Source: Candidatus Poribacteria bacterium (lineage in GTDB: Bacteria; Poribacteria; WGA-4E; WGA-3G). From it: 64,000 nt of DNA. The position numbers and the translations under genes were made by a program. The stretch covers positions 1 through 64,000 of the forward strand of contig JAJEDN010000016.1 in assembly GCA_022821495.1 (NCBI GenBank). Direction: 5' to 3'. The notes below the pieces were generated by a model that did not search any database, was not told where the DNA came from, and saw nothing but the letters and a program-made list of their open reading frames with translations. Positions 9,505 to 18,802 of this stretch are shown piece by piece (the stretch's first letter is position 1; every line of letters starts with the position of its first letter).

Positions 9505-9625
9505 GCTGTTTTCCTTTGTTGTGTATTTATTGATAAAATCAGCATAGCACTTTACAAAGAATAATTCAAGCGGAATACTGTGGGAGTGAGCTCCAGTTCA
9601 CGACTGTTCATTCTGTCAAATGCAG

Positions 9626-9654
9626 TTGACATCCTTTGTGGAACGTGTTACTAT
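9626..9654 (+). promoter_or_regulatory. Sigma70-type promoter upstream of the FRG gene
   Basis: TTGACA at 9626-9631 and TACTAT at 9649-9654 are separated by 17 bases. The ATG of the FRG gene follows 33 bases later, so the leader is short. Confidence 0.65.
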
Positions 9655-9687
9655 TTTAAGCAGCATTGTGATCATAAAGGAAAGTGG

Positions 9688-10347
9688 ATGGATAAAGAAA
9701 ACCAAAACGAGCCAAGTACGGTTGGCGACATACTCCGAAAAATAGAAGAAAAAGCGGGGACTGGGGAATATATCTACCGTGGAGAGTCGAAGCACTTTGA
9801 AACAGTCTCTTCAAATCTCTATCGCGTCTTCTTTGAGCGCAAAGACTTTGATGTTACAACAGAACACTTTGATGTGGAGATTGTCCAAAAACGAATATTA
9901 GACGATGCGAAAAAATATCTCCGCAGAACGGGCAGTGATTGTGAAATTCTCGTCGAAATGCAACACTATGGCGGGAAAACCAATCTCATCGATTTCACTA
10001 CAGATCACTTTGTCGCGCTTTTCTTTGCTTGTGAAAAATTTTCTAGCGAAAACGGCAGAATTATCTTCCAAAAAAGGGAACTGATAAGTTCATTTATCAA
10101 AGAACCGCTGGAGGAAATAAATCGTGTTGTTGCTCAAAGTAGCGTGTTTGTTCGACCGCCTGATGGCTTTATCAAGCCTGATGATGGCGATATAATCAAT
10201 ATTCCTTCGGAGATTAAACTACCTGTGCTAGAGTACCTGCAAGAGATTCATGATATATCTATTGAAACCATCTATAACGATATCCATGGTTTTATTATCT
10301 ATCAGAAAGACTATATGGAAGCCTATGTAGAGTTTTATCTCTCTTAA
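9688..10347 (+). CDS. FRG domain-containing protein
   Basis: This 219-residue protein has the FRG-domain hallmarks YIYRGESK (about residues 24-31) and HYGGKTNLIDFTTDHFVAL (about 93-111). The FRG domain is named for a conserved Phe/Arg/Gly motif. Its biochemical activity is unknown, and such proteins often sit in accessory or defence regions. I chose ATG 9688 because it has AAAGGAAA upstream and lies just after a good promoter; an in-frame start at 9580 precedes that promoter. The TPR gene begins 29 bases downstream, so a two-gene operon is likely. Confidence 0.85.
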   Translation: MDKENQNEPSTVGDILRKIEEKAGTGEYIYRGESKHFETVSSNLYRVFFERKDFDVTTEHFDVEIVQKRILDDAKKYLRRTGSDCEILVEMQHYGGKTNLIDFTTDHFVALFFACEKFSSENGRIIFQKRELISSFIKEPLEEINRVVAQSSVFVRPPDGFIKPDDGDIINIPSEIKLPVLEYLQEIHDISIETIYNDIHGFIIYQKDYMEAYVEFYLS

Positions 10348-10376
10348 AATCTTAAAAAAATAAGGAGATTTGGCGA

Positions 10377-11417
10377 ATGGCAACGCAAAAGCAACTCGCG
10401 CGTTATGAACATGCCATCAAGCATCTTAACAGAGCGATTGACCTGAGACCGGGGTTTGTCGCTGCCTATATCCGCCGCGGCAATTTTCACCGCGACATTG
10501 GCAAATTTGACCTTGCAATTGCGGATTATAACCAAGCGACGAGACTCACCAAATATCCCGCTGAAGCATACTACAATCGCGGGGTCGCTTACGGCATGAA
10601 GGGTGAGGTTGACAAAGCAATTGATGACTTTACCCAAGCGATACAATACGAACCTTGCTATGCGGAAGCATATTATTGTCGCGGCAACGCTTACAGCGGC
10701 AAATACGAGTTTGATCGGGCTATAAAAGACTGTGACATGGCGATCCAACTCAATCCTAATGCTGCCAACGCCTATCTCATTCGCGGCAACGTCTACGGTA
10801 ACAAAGGAGAGTTTGATTGTGCCATTACGGACTTTACCAAAGCGATAGAATTGCAGCCTGATGCTATTGATCTCTATGCTATCCGTGCTAGAGCCTATAA
10901 AGCCAAAGGGGACATTGACACAGCTATTGCGAACTATAGCAAAGCAATAGAATTAGATTCAGACTACGCCGAAGCATATCACGAGCGTGGTAACGCTTAT
11001 GTCCTCAAAGGCGATTTTGATCATGTTCTTGAAGACTATACAAAAGTATTAGAATTAGAACCCCACTGTGGACCCGCCTATTACAATCGTGCTCTCGCTT
11101 GGTTACAAAGGCGCGAATGGGATAAAGCTAGAGCAGATCTCGTCGCCGCCCGAAATTGCGGGATCAATTTATTTCGTAACGATTCGCAAAACGTGGTAAA
11201 TTTTGAAAAGTCAATTGGCGTTAGATTACCTAAAGACATAGCTACAATGTTAACGCGACGAGATGGTCAAACGCAAACTCCGCCCGAGGTGAAAAATCAA
11301 CCATTTGAAGGCCACGCTGCAATGCTGGCGCAGCAAGAGTTAATCCCAACTTCACCGATGTGGATAAACCAATTCCAAGCTCAAGACGGAGCAGAACGCA
11401 CTTCAATTGCAATTTAA
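10377..11417 (+). CDS. Tetratricopeptide repeat protein
   Basis: This 346-residue protein is mostly about eight tandem 34-residue TPR units (residues 5-265). The canonical pattern is clear, for example AEAYYNRGVAYGMKGEVDKA. No signal peptide or membrane segment is visible. The C-terminal 80 residues leave the repeat pattern and include FEKSIGVRLPKDIATMLTRR, a possible separate helical module. TPRs bind proteins; no enzymatic motif is seen. AAGGAG lies about ten bases upstream of ATG 10377. It follows the FRG gene by 29 bases, so the two products may act together (inference). Confidence 0.88.
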   Translation: MATQKQLARYEHAIKHLNRAIDLRPGFVAAYIRRGNFHRDIGKFDLAIADYNQATRLTKYPAEAYYNRGVAYGMKGEVDKAIDDFTQAIQYEPCYAEAYYCRGNAYSGKYEFDRAIKDCDMAIQLNPNAANAYLIRGNVYGNKGEFDCAITDFTKAIELQPDAIDLYAIRARAYKAKGDIDTAIANYSKAIELDSDYAEAYHERGNAYVLKGDFDHVLEDYTKVLELEPHCGPAYYNRALAWLQRREWDKARADLVAARNCGINLFRNDSQNVVNFEKSIGVRLPKDIATMLTRRDGQTQTPPEVKNQPFEGHAAMLAQQELIPTSPMWINQFQAQDGAERTSIAI

Positions 11418-11479
11418 TCGCTAATTTGAGGTGTGCGTTGCGTTATTCGCTGTCATTTTTCCTGAGTGAAATGGACACC

Positions 11480-12892
11480 ATGCCTTTAAAACAACAACCT
11501 AATCTCCTCATCATCATGTCCGACGAACACGCACCGATGTACAGCGGTCCTTACGGACATCCCCTTGTCCAAACGCCACACATGGACAGGCTCGCTGAAG
11601 AGGGTGTAACTTTCACGAACGCTTACTGCAATTCACCGCTCTGTATGCCGTCTCGGATGTCGTTTATGACGGGTCGGTATATCCACAAAATCGGAGCATG
11701 GGATAACGCTGCTCCACTGCGTCCGGATGCTGTTACATGGGCGCATAACCTATGTGCAGTCGGCTACGATGTTGTGCTATCTGGAAAACAGCACTTCGGG
11801 GGAATGGATCAGCTCCACGGATTTCGCGCGCAACTTGCTCGCGACTTACACGCAGAACGACAACACGGACTTACGGATTGGGATAACGGCACACCACCCG
11901 CAAAGCGTCCATGGCAAGGACTCGCACAGGCTCGTCCGGGAACAACTGTCGAGATTGAAGTCGATGACCTCGCAGAAGCAGAGGCACTAACGTATCTCCG
12001 AGACCCAGCACGCCACGAACAGCCGTGGGCACTCAATGTGTCATTTATCGCTCCGCATTTCCCGCTCATTGTACCACAACGGTTTTGGGACCTCTACCCG
12101 CTTGACGAGATTGATCTCCCCAATATGCCAGACGGACACCTCGAAAACCAGCATCCCGTCTACCAACGGATGCGACGTATGTTCGGGTGTGTTGACTTTC
12201 CAGAAGAACTCGTGCGTCGTGGGAGAGCAGGCTATTATGGATTGATTACCTATCTCGACGAAAAGATTGGCAACTTACTCAAGACGCTTGAAGAGACCGG
12301 GCAATTGGAAAATACCGTTGTCATTTATACCAGCGACCACGGCGAAATGAACGGCGAGCACGGCATGTGGCGGAAATCAAATTTCTATGAAGCATCCGCT
12401 CGCGTCCCGCTACAGATTATGTTCCCTGATCAGATGTCCGCCGGTAAACGGATTGATGAAGTGGTTTCACTCGTAGACCTGACAGCAACGCTCATTGATA
12501 CTGCGGGCGCGCAGTCCCGTCATCAGCTGGATGGAGACAGTCTACTGCCTCTGATGCAAGGCACGGCGAATGACTGGAAAGATTTCGCGTTCTCCGAATA
12601 CCTCGCACACGGTGTCGAACGTCCGATGGCGATGCTGCGGAAGGGGCAGTATAAATTCAACTACAGTCTCGGCGACCCACCGGAGCTTTACGACATCACG
12701 AACGATCCGAACGAATTTCGGAATCTCGCCAATGACGATGCATATCAAACGATCTGCCAAGAACTTGAGGCGCGATTGTTAAGTGAGTGGGATCCAGTTG
12801 ACATCGAAAAGCAAGTTCGAGCGAGTCAGAAAGCCCGTATCCTGATAGACCGAGTCACTGAAGGGCAATGGCGAAAACTTCCTAATAAGTAA
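11480..12892 (+). CDS. Sulfatase, Cys-type
   Basis: This 470-residue sulfatase-family protein has the N-terminal metal segment NLLIIMSDEHAP, the formylglycine motif CMPSRMSFMTGR (about residues 56-67) and the second metal cluster YTSDHGEMNGEHGMW. It lacks a signal peptide. An in-frame ATG nine bases earlier (11471) is equally possible. The longer frame back to 11360 overlaps the TPR gene and is rejected. The substrate is unknown. It converges on the 5'-nucleotidase gene, with a long hairpin between them. Confidence 0.9.
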   Translation: MPLKQQPNLLIIMSDEHAPMYSGPYGHPLVQTPHMDRLAEEGVTFTNAYCNSPLCMPSRMSFMTGRYIHKIGAWDNAAPLRPDAVTWAHNLCAVGYDVVLSGKQHFGGMDQLHGFRAQLARDLHAERQHGLTDWDNGTPPAKRPWQGLAQARPGTTVEIEVDDLAEAEALTYLRDPARHEQPWALNVSFIAPHFPLIVPQRFWDLYPLDEIDLPNMPDGHLENQHPVYQRMRRMFGCVDFPEELVRRGRAGYYGLITYLDEKIGNLLKTLEETGQLENTVVIYTSDHGEMNGEHGMWRKSNFYEASARVPLQIMFPDQMSAGKRIDEVVSLVDLTATLIDTAGAQSRHQLDGDSLLPLMQGTANDWKDFAFSEYLAHGVERPMAMLRKGQYKFNYSLGDPPELYDITNDPNEFRNLANDDAYQTICQELEARLLSEWDPVDIEKQVRASQKARILIDRVTEGQWRKLPNK

Positions 12893-12915
12893 CAGGGCGA
12901 ATGGAAGGATTATGT

Positions 12916-12966
12916 TGGAAGGCTGGAAGAATAGATGGGAGTGAACGATACACTTCCACCCTTCCA
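12916..12966. terminator. Hairpin between convergent genes
   Basis: TGGAAGGCTGGAAG (12916-12929) pairs with CTTCCACCCTTCCA (12953-12966): 14 bp with one mismatch and a 23-base loop. T-rich sequence follows on the plus strand. It resembles a bidirectional terminator. A related hairpin lies at 35035-35097, so it may instead be a repeat. Confidence 0.45.
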
Positions 12967-12994
12967 GTCTTTCTGTTTTATTATAAATGTGAAA

Positions 12995-15898
12995 TTATTT
13001 CACGATGACCATCTTGCGAGTTGCTGATGAATCAGGGGTGCTCAATTGGTAGAAATAGACCCCTGAAGTGAGTCGTTCACCCAAATCGTTGCGTCCATCC
13101 CAATAAGCAGCACGTGACTTTCCGATATAATAGCCAGCCTGTTGGAAACCGAGGTCCATGTGCCGGACAAGTTGTCCCGCAGCCGAATAGATACGAATCG
13201 TAACCTCCGCGTCGTTTGCCAACTGATACGGCAACCACGTTTCTGGGTTGAATGGGTTCGGATAATTCGCAAGTAGGACAGTCTGTTTCGGGATTAGATC
13301 GGCGGGTGTGAGTCGGAGTTCGGTGAATGCCCGATGGATGTCTGCTGCGCTGATTTCGTGCGGAAGCGTGCGGATGAGACTACCAGTTGTGTCGCGCACT
13401 TCGATCGTCAATATATCACCGACAGAGACCACCGCTTGATGGCGGATGTCTGCCCAAGCAGCGTGGAAACCGTTAGACGCATCCGCTTCGGCAACTCTGG
13501 TGTGCCCGTTATAGACAGTGAGTGTTACACCACTGATGCCGTCAAGCTGCGCACGTAAAACAAATGCCCACGTATTCCGGACAGATGTCAGTGTCGGTGC
13601 TGCTGCAACTTCTGCGGTTGTATTCTGCCAAGCACTACCCGTGAAACTGACAGTCTTCGGGGCAGTAACGTTGATGATGTATCCCATCCCACCTTCAATT
13701 GAGAACCCGTTACCAGTAGAATTTGCCGTGAATCCAATGAAATTTTGCGTAGCGGCATCGAGTTTAATAACCGTGGTCGCGCCGATTTTTTCCATAAAAG
13801 AACGTGCTGTGTAAGGTTCGTTTGGCATCAGCGGTAAACTAATCATGTTCAAACCCGCGGTGAGTTCTACATGAAATCCGTACGCGCCTGCCACTGGCGT
13901 AGCCATAATTAGGCTGTCGGCACGGAATGCAAGGTTCTGAATGCGTTCATCGTTTTCAGGTCCAATATCTGCCATAGCAAACGGCACTTCAGAGAAATGC
14001 GCCGCGAGATATTCCGCGAGGGCATCTTGCTCTGTACCAGGACCCGTGAACGTCGCTTGTCCGCCGGACTGTTCCTCCGTCATCACTTCGGTAAGGTCAA
14101 CACGATGCGTATTCGGGAAATTAGCATACGGATAATCGTCTCCACCGTCGACAAGGAAAGTGATCGTGACCATTCGGAAAGTGCGATCTGCATCTCCAAC
14201 GATTTTGCCGTTCTGGGCAATTGTGTCTGTCGGATTTCCATCTGCGTCAATGATGACAAGCGACTGAACCCTTGAGCCTTCCGGCAGTGAAGTATCAAAA
14301 CTGAACGCCATGCCTGCGATTTGCGGGAAACGTCCGGGGGTTGAACCGCCACCGGAGGCAGCAACTGTGTGTTCGATGACTTCAAGCAGTTCCGCTGCGC
14401 TTAGCGTTAAAAGCGTCAATCCGTTGTTGAATCGGAGTGTATTTTCGATGTCAATCTGTGAAATCTGACCTGCTGCTTTACCAACCAAGGCGTTTGCAGG
14501 CGGCGGCAGCAGTTCTCCATAAGCGGTGACCCCAATTGGTGCCCGGATACCACCGCCATTTTTCAAAGAGGCAACCACGCTCGGATCGACGCGTTGTGCC
14601 GCCACAAGATTCGCATCAGCGATGAGGTTACCGATATTTGTCTCCTCTGTACGCACGGAACCACGATTCCCATTTAGATAGATGCTTGTCTGCCCGAAGA
14701 TATTCCCGTCCTTTTCAAGTACAACGTTCCGGACGGCTTCCGTAATTTCGACCACACGTGCTGCAGGTTCGGCATTGCCGGTATCTGCGACCCCTTGCTC
14801 GTCAGTGACAAATGCACCACTGACGGCAGCATCAATGGATTCAGGAATTAAAACACCTGATGCGTCGAAGCTGACGACTAATCGTCCAACGTATCGGTAA
14901 TTCCCGTCTGTACCGACAATCGCCATCGGTTCATCTGTTGCGGATTGTGTTAAAATCGGATAAGGACGGTCTGCGGTATCGCCCGGATGGAGTCGATCGG
15001 TTTCATCGGCGAGAAGTGTGTTGGAACCGCCAGCAATGATAATATCAACATCCGTGAGGTGTGTTGCGAGTGTCTCATCAAGGCTAATTTGTTGGAGGTG
15101 ACCGGTAAGAATAATCTTGTTGATGCCGGTTGCTGTCAGGGCATCAACGGATTCTTGGATGATCGCTGCCAATGCCATCATGTCGTTCGGGGCTGCTGGT
15201 GCGATCCCGACGTTCCCGGGTACAGAAAGGCTTCCGAGGAGGGGTGTTGTCACACCGACGACCCCGATCTTTTCACCCGAAGGCACCGTGATAACCACGC
15301 TCTTCGTAATACTATTCGGAATTGTACTTGCTTCTTGCCCCGGATCAACAACGAGGGAGGCGAGGTTGCTGTCAGAACTAAAGTCTAAATTCGCGCTCAG
15401 AAATGGGAACGCTGTGCCGACATAGTCTCTATCGGGTGCGATCAACCCGGCAAGTGTCCCGGTGCCCAGGTCAAATTCGTGGTTACCGAGTGCCCCTGCC
15501 ATGAATCCCATTGCGTTGAGCATCAGAATATCGGCGCGCCCTGAACCTTCGCGTCCTAATACTTCACGGAGGCTCCCGTTATTCGCAGCTGCAAAAAATG
15601 GACCGGGAATGTAACTATCTCCGGCACCGATGATAACAGTGTTTTCAACTTCGGATTTGAGCGCGTTCAACACTGATGAGAAGCGAGGTGCGTTTTCGAG
15701 TGCCTCAACGCCGCCCTCCATGTCTGCTGCATGGAGTAGTTGAAGGGGCGTTTTAGATAACGGAGCCTCTTCGTTTTGGGAGAAGGCTGAGGGACCAACT
15801 AACGTAAGAGACCCTAACAGTAAAATGGAAAGAACTATCGTTGTAACGCGGGCTTTCAGCCCTACGGAATTTGGAACAGCGGGTTCCTTGTTTTGCAT
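12995..15898 (-). CDS. Secreted 5'-nucleotidase-like metallophosphatase with FlgD/Por-type C-terminal domain
   Basis: This 967-residue protein has a signal peptide at about residues 15-42. The calcineurin-like metallophosphatase domain follows, with LLHAADMEGG near 53-62, GAGDSYIPGP near 93 and GNHEFDLG near 138. The 5'-nucleotidase C-terminal domain spans about 390-640 and includes the LKNGGGIRAPIG segment. After a linker and a beta domain, the last 85 residues are a FlgD/Por-type module (NYPNPFNPETWLPYQL to SGVYFYQLST) ending ATRKMVIVK. That module is typical of type IX-like secreted or surface proteins. The first metal motif is D-M-E rather than the common D-x-H, a variant also known in this superfamily. 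AAGGAG precedes the ATG. A role in phosphate scavenging from nucleotides is inferred. Confidence 0.87.
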   Translation of the reverse strand: MQNKEPAVPNSVGLKARVTTIVLSILLLGSLTLVGPSAFSQNEEAPLSKTPLQLLHAADMEGGVEALENAPRFSSVLNALKSEVENTVIIGAGDSYIPGPFFAAANNGSLREVLGREGSGRADILMLNAMGFMAGALGNHEFDLGTGTLAGLIAPDRDYVGTAFPFLSANLDFSSDSNLASLVVDPGQEASTIPNSITKSVVITVPSGEKIGVVGVTTPLLGSLSVPGNVGIAPAAPNDMMALAAIIQESVDALTATGINKIILTGHLQQISLDETLATHLTDVDIIIAGGSNTLLADETDRLHPGDTADRPYPILTQSATDEPMAIVGTDGNYRYVGRLVVSFDASGVLIPESIDAAVSGAFVTDEQGVADTGNAEPAARVVEITEAVRNVVLEKDGNIFGQTSIYLNGNRGSVRTEETNIGNLIADANLVAAQRVDPSVVASLKNGGGIRAPIGVTAYGELLPPPANALVGKAAGQISQIDIENTLRFNNGLTLLTLSAAELLEVIEHTVAASGGGSTPGRFPQIAGMAFSFDTSLPEGSRVQSLVIIDADGNPTDTIAQNGKIVGDADRTFRMVTITFLVDGGDDYPYANFPNTHRVDLTEVMTEEQSGGQATFTGPGTEQDALAEYLAAHFSEVPFAMADIGPENDERIQNLAFRADSLIMATPVAGAYGFHVELTAGLNMISLPLMPNEPYTARSFMEKIGATTVIKLDAATQNFIGFTANSTGNGFSIEGGMGYIINVTAPKTVSFTGSAWQNTTAEVAAAPTLTSVRNTWAFVLRAQLDGISGVTLTVYNGHTRVAEADASNGFHAAWADIRHQAVVSVGDILTIEVRDTTGSLIRTLPHEISAADIHRAFTELRLTPADLIPKQTVLLANYPNPFNPETWLPYQLANDAEVTIRIYSAAGQLVRHMDLGFQQAGYYIGKSRAAYWDGRNDLGERLTSGVYFYQLSTPDSSATRKMVIVK

Positions 15899-15986
15899 GA
15901 AAAATACTCCTTAACGTGAGTTTGAGAATAAACCGTAGTTAACCGTTAATCGGTGGAGCGAATGTTTGATATCCGATTCGCACTGC

Positions 15987-16008
15987 GCCTCGCGATGCAT
16001 CGTGAGGC
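15987..16008. repeat. Near-perfect palindrome in the divergent intergenic region
   Basis: GCCTCGCGATGC followed by ATCGTGAGGC is a 22-bp palindrome with one mismatched pair. It lies between the divergent 5'-nucleotidase and sulfatase genes. The rest of 15899-16198 holds an A-rich run (about 16052-16076) and a promoter; no gene is seen. Confidence 0.5.
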
Positions 16009-16124
16009 GATTGACAAACTTATTCAGTTATAATAGGTCAAATCTTATTTTAATTCAAAAAAAAAAGAAAAAACTATATCTAACTATGAATCAGAGGGTA
16101 TTTTCACGGAAAAGCAAATTGGCC

Positions 16125-16153
16125 TTGAAGGATCTGCTGAGATGTGTTATGCT
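16125..16153 (+). promoter_or_regulatory. Sigma70-type promoter upstream of the third sulfatase
   Basis: TTGAAG (16125-16130) and TATGCT (16148-16153) with a 17-base spacer. The start codon follows 45 bases later. Confidence 0.5.
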
Positions 16154-16198
16154 GCAGACATCATAAATTAGCGACAATTCTTTAGTTGGAGTGTGTTG

Positions 16199-17629
16199 AT
16201 GTCTCGTTCAATCGAAAAACGTCCGAATCTTGTCTATGTCTTCGCGGATCAACTCCGTTACCAATCGTGCGGCTATGCGGGGGATACCCGTGCACGTACG
16301 CCGAATATTGATCGACTTGCGACAGAGGGTGCGAATTTCTGCAACGCTGTCTCTGGCAGTCCGATGTGTGCACCCTATCGCGCCTCACTTTTCACCGGCA
16401 AATACGCCAGTAGCACGGGTATGGCGATTAATGAACTCCGCATGAATCCGAATCATGACTGTTTCGGGCATGTTTTACATCGAAACGGGTATCAGACGAG
16501 TTACATCGGGAAATGGCACTTGTGGGCAAATCAATTGGGGAGACACAACGATCCCCAGAATTCCTATATTCCACCCGGAGAGCATCGCCTCGGTTTCGAT
16601 GGGGAGTGGTCTGCCTACAATTTTCATCATCTCTATTCTGACGCGTATTACCACAAGGACTCGCCTGAAAAAATTGTCTTGCCCGGCTATGAACCCGATG
16701 GGCAAACCGATTTAGCAATCGATTATCTACAAAGGGCATCAACAGCAGACGACCCGTTCGCGCTTTTCCTCTCAATCGGGACACCCCACGATCCGTGGAC
16801 ACAAGACAACGTTCCAGCGGCTGACTATGAGATATTTCAAAACATCGACTTCCCGCTACCGCCAAACTATCGCGATCAAAACGACCCTTACGGCGATACG
16901 TGGGCAATTATGTTCCCTGAACAAAGGGCGCAGTTACCTGAATGGATGCGCGTCTATTATGCGATGACTACGAACCTGGATAGAAATATCGGGCGGTTAC
17001 GCCAAGCCGTTGATGACCTCGGTTTAGCGGATAATACCATTTTCGTCTTTACCTCTGACCACGGTGAAATGTTTGGCGCGCAAGGTCGCCGCGCAAAAAA
17101 TATCTTTTATGAAGAAGCGGTACGTGTCCCATTTCTGGTCCGGTGGCAAGAACAAATTCCAGACGGACATGTCTCAGACGTATGTCTGAATACACCTGAC
17201 ATCATGCCGACGCTGCTATCCATGCTGAACCTACCGATTCCAGAGGACGTTGAAGGCACTGATTTAAGCAACGCAGCATTCAACCAACCCACGGATGATC
17301 CAGGGGCAGCTTTCATGCAAGGCATGGGATGTACCGCGAAATGGGAAAACGGCTACGAGTGGCGAGCCCTCCGCACAAAGCAATACACCTACGCTGTCCA
17401 TCGTTCTGATCGAAGTGAGAAACTTTTCGATAATATCGCTGACCCGTTCCAAACCCGTAATCTAAGTGACGCACCCGAATCGACTGAACTCCGAAACCAG
17501 TTCCGAATACTATTGCAGCAGCGTATGAATGCACTCAACGACACCTTTGAGGCGTGTACGTGGTATCGCGATAATTGGACTGAAGATCGGATTATCCTCC
17601 GTACGGCAACGTTAAATAGTAGTCTTTAA
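16199..17629 (+). CDS. Sulfatase, Cys-type
   Basis: This 476-residue sulfatase-family protein has NLVYVFADQLR as the N-terminal metal segment. The formylglycine motif CAPYRASLFTGK lies near residues 59-70 and FTSDHGEMFGAQGRR near 285-300. No signal peptide is visible. ATG 16199 has TTGGAG upstream; GTG 16193 is the alternative start. The D-threonine-aldolase-like gene starts 37 bases after its stop on the same strand. The substrate is unknown. It shares only the family core with the other two sulfatases here, so the three are not recent duplicates. Confidence 0.9.
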   Translation: MSRSIEKRPNLVYVFADQLRYQSCGYAGDTRARTPNIDRLATEGANFCNAVSGSPMCAPYRASLFTGKYASSTGMAINELRMNPNHDCFGHVLHRNGYQTSYIGKWHLWANQLGRHNDPQNSYIPPGEHRLGFDGEWSAYNFHHLYSDAYYHKDSPEKIVLPGYEPDGQTDLAIDYLQRASTADDPFALFLSIGTPHDPWTQDNVPAADYEIFQNIDFPLPPNYRDQNDPYGDTWAIMFPEQRAQLPEWMRVYYAMTTNLDRNIGRLRQAVDDLGLADNTIFVFTSDHGEMFGAQGRRAKNIFYEEAVRVPFLVRWQEQIPDGHVSDVCLNTPDIMPTLLSMLNLPIPEDVEGTDLSNAAFNQPTDDPGAAFMQGMGCTAKWENGYEWRALRTKQYTYAVHRSDRSEKLFDNIADPFQTRNLSDAPESTELRNQFRILLQQRMNALNDTFEACTWYRDNWTEDRIILRTATLNSSL

Positions 17630-17666
17630 CACTAACCGAAGTTTTAACATGGAAAGAGGTGAGGTC

Positions 17667-18776
17667 ATGGATAAGAGATACCGTATTCAGAACGTTGAGA
17701 CGATACCGAGTCCGTCCCTTGTCGTCTATCTCGCGCAAGTTCAAAAGAACATTGAACATGCGATTGCTACCGTTAATGGGGATGTCTCGAAGCTGAGACC
17801 ACATGCAAAGACGCATAAAACCGCAGAGATTATCGCCATGGAGCGGGCTGCAGGTATCCTTAAACACAAATGCGCAACCTTGCGAGAAGCCGAAATGTTG
17901 GCACAGAACGGTATAGCGGATATCGTAATTGCCTATCAGATGGTAGGACCGAATATCAACCGTTTTGTTTCGCTACAGCGGCAGTATCCGAATGCTGATT
18001 TTAAGGTCATCGTTGATCATACAGAAGCAGTGTCGGCACTCTCGGCAGAAGCGGTGAAGTTCGGCTTGACCGTCAAAGTTATGCTCGATCTGGATGTAGG
18101 AATGAACCGAACAGGGATACCTGTCGGCGATGCTGCGGTAGATCTCTACGCGCAAGTTGAAGCGGCAGACGGATTGCAACCGTGGGGATTGCACGTCTAC
18201 GACGGACATATCCACGATGAAGATGTAACCGAGCGGAAAGCGTCCTGCGACGAAAGTCTCGCACAAGTAGCCGAGATGCAAGATAAACTTGCTGCCAAAG
18301 GACTTGACGTGCCGTTGGTCGTGATGGGGGGCACACCGACATTCCCGATCTACGCGGAGACACCCGGTGTAGAAGCATCGCCTGGGACATTTGTTTTCCA
18401 CGATTACGGTTATACCACTCTCTTCCCCGACCTCGGTTTTACCCCGGCAGCTCTACTCCTGAGTCGTATAATTAGTATTCCGACACCGCATAGAATGACC
18501 CTTGATTTGGGACACAAAGCCATCGCCGCGGACCCTGATGGTGTGCGCGGGATCGTTTTGAATGTTGAAGGTGCTGAGGTGGATAAGCAACACGAAGAAC
18601 ATTGGGCGATTAACGTCCCTGACAGCACACCGATGCACATCGGACAAGAGATTTATGTCTGCCCGACGCATATCTGCCCGTGTGTCGCCCTACATCCGTT
18701 TTACTATGTCATAGATACTGATGGGTATTGTCGCGGGACATGGGAGGTCATAGCACGTAATCGGACGGCGGCGTAA
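17667..18776 (+). CDS. D-threonine aldolase / D-serine dehydratase-like PLP enzyme
   Basis: This 369-residue protein has the fold-type III (alanine-racemase-like) barrel. The likely PLP lysine lies in LRPHAKTHKTAEI near residue 50. A C-terminal metal-site motif, PTHICPCVALHPF, carries a His-x-Cys pair as in zinc-dependent D-serine dehydratases. Such enzymes cleave or deaminate D-3-hydroxy amino acids. ATG 17667 has AGAGG seven bases upstream; ATG 17649 would add six residues. It is downstream of a sulfatase and convergent with the permease gene, 26 bases apart. The exact substrate is not predictable. Confidence 0.87.
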   Translation: MDKRYRIQNVETIPSPSLVVYLAQVQKNIEHAIATVNGDVSKLRPHAKTHKTAEIIAMERAAGILKHKCATLREAEMLAQNGIADIVIAYQMVGPNINRFVSLQRQYPNADFKVIVDHTEAVSALSAEAVKFGLTVKVMLDLDVGMNRTGIPVGDAAVDLYAQVEAADGLQPWGLHVYDGHIHDEDVTERKASCDESLAQVAEMQDKLAAKGLDVPLVVMGGTPTFPIYAETPGVEASPGTFVFHDYGYTTLFPDLGFTPAALLLSRIISIPTPHRMTLDLGHKAIAADPDGVRGIVLNVEGAEVDKQHEEHWAINVPDSTPMHIGQEIYVCPTHICPCVALHPFYYVIDTDGYCRGTWEVIARNRTAA

Positions 18777-18802
18777 ACTGATATTGAAATGGAATGGGAC
18801 GC

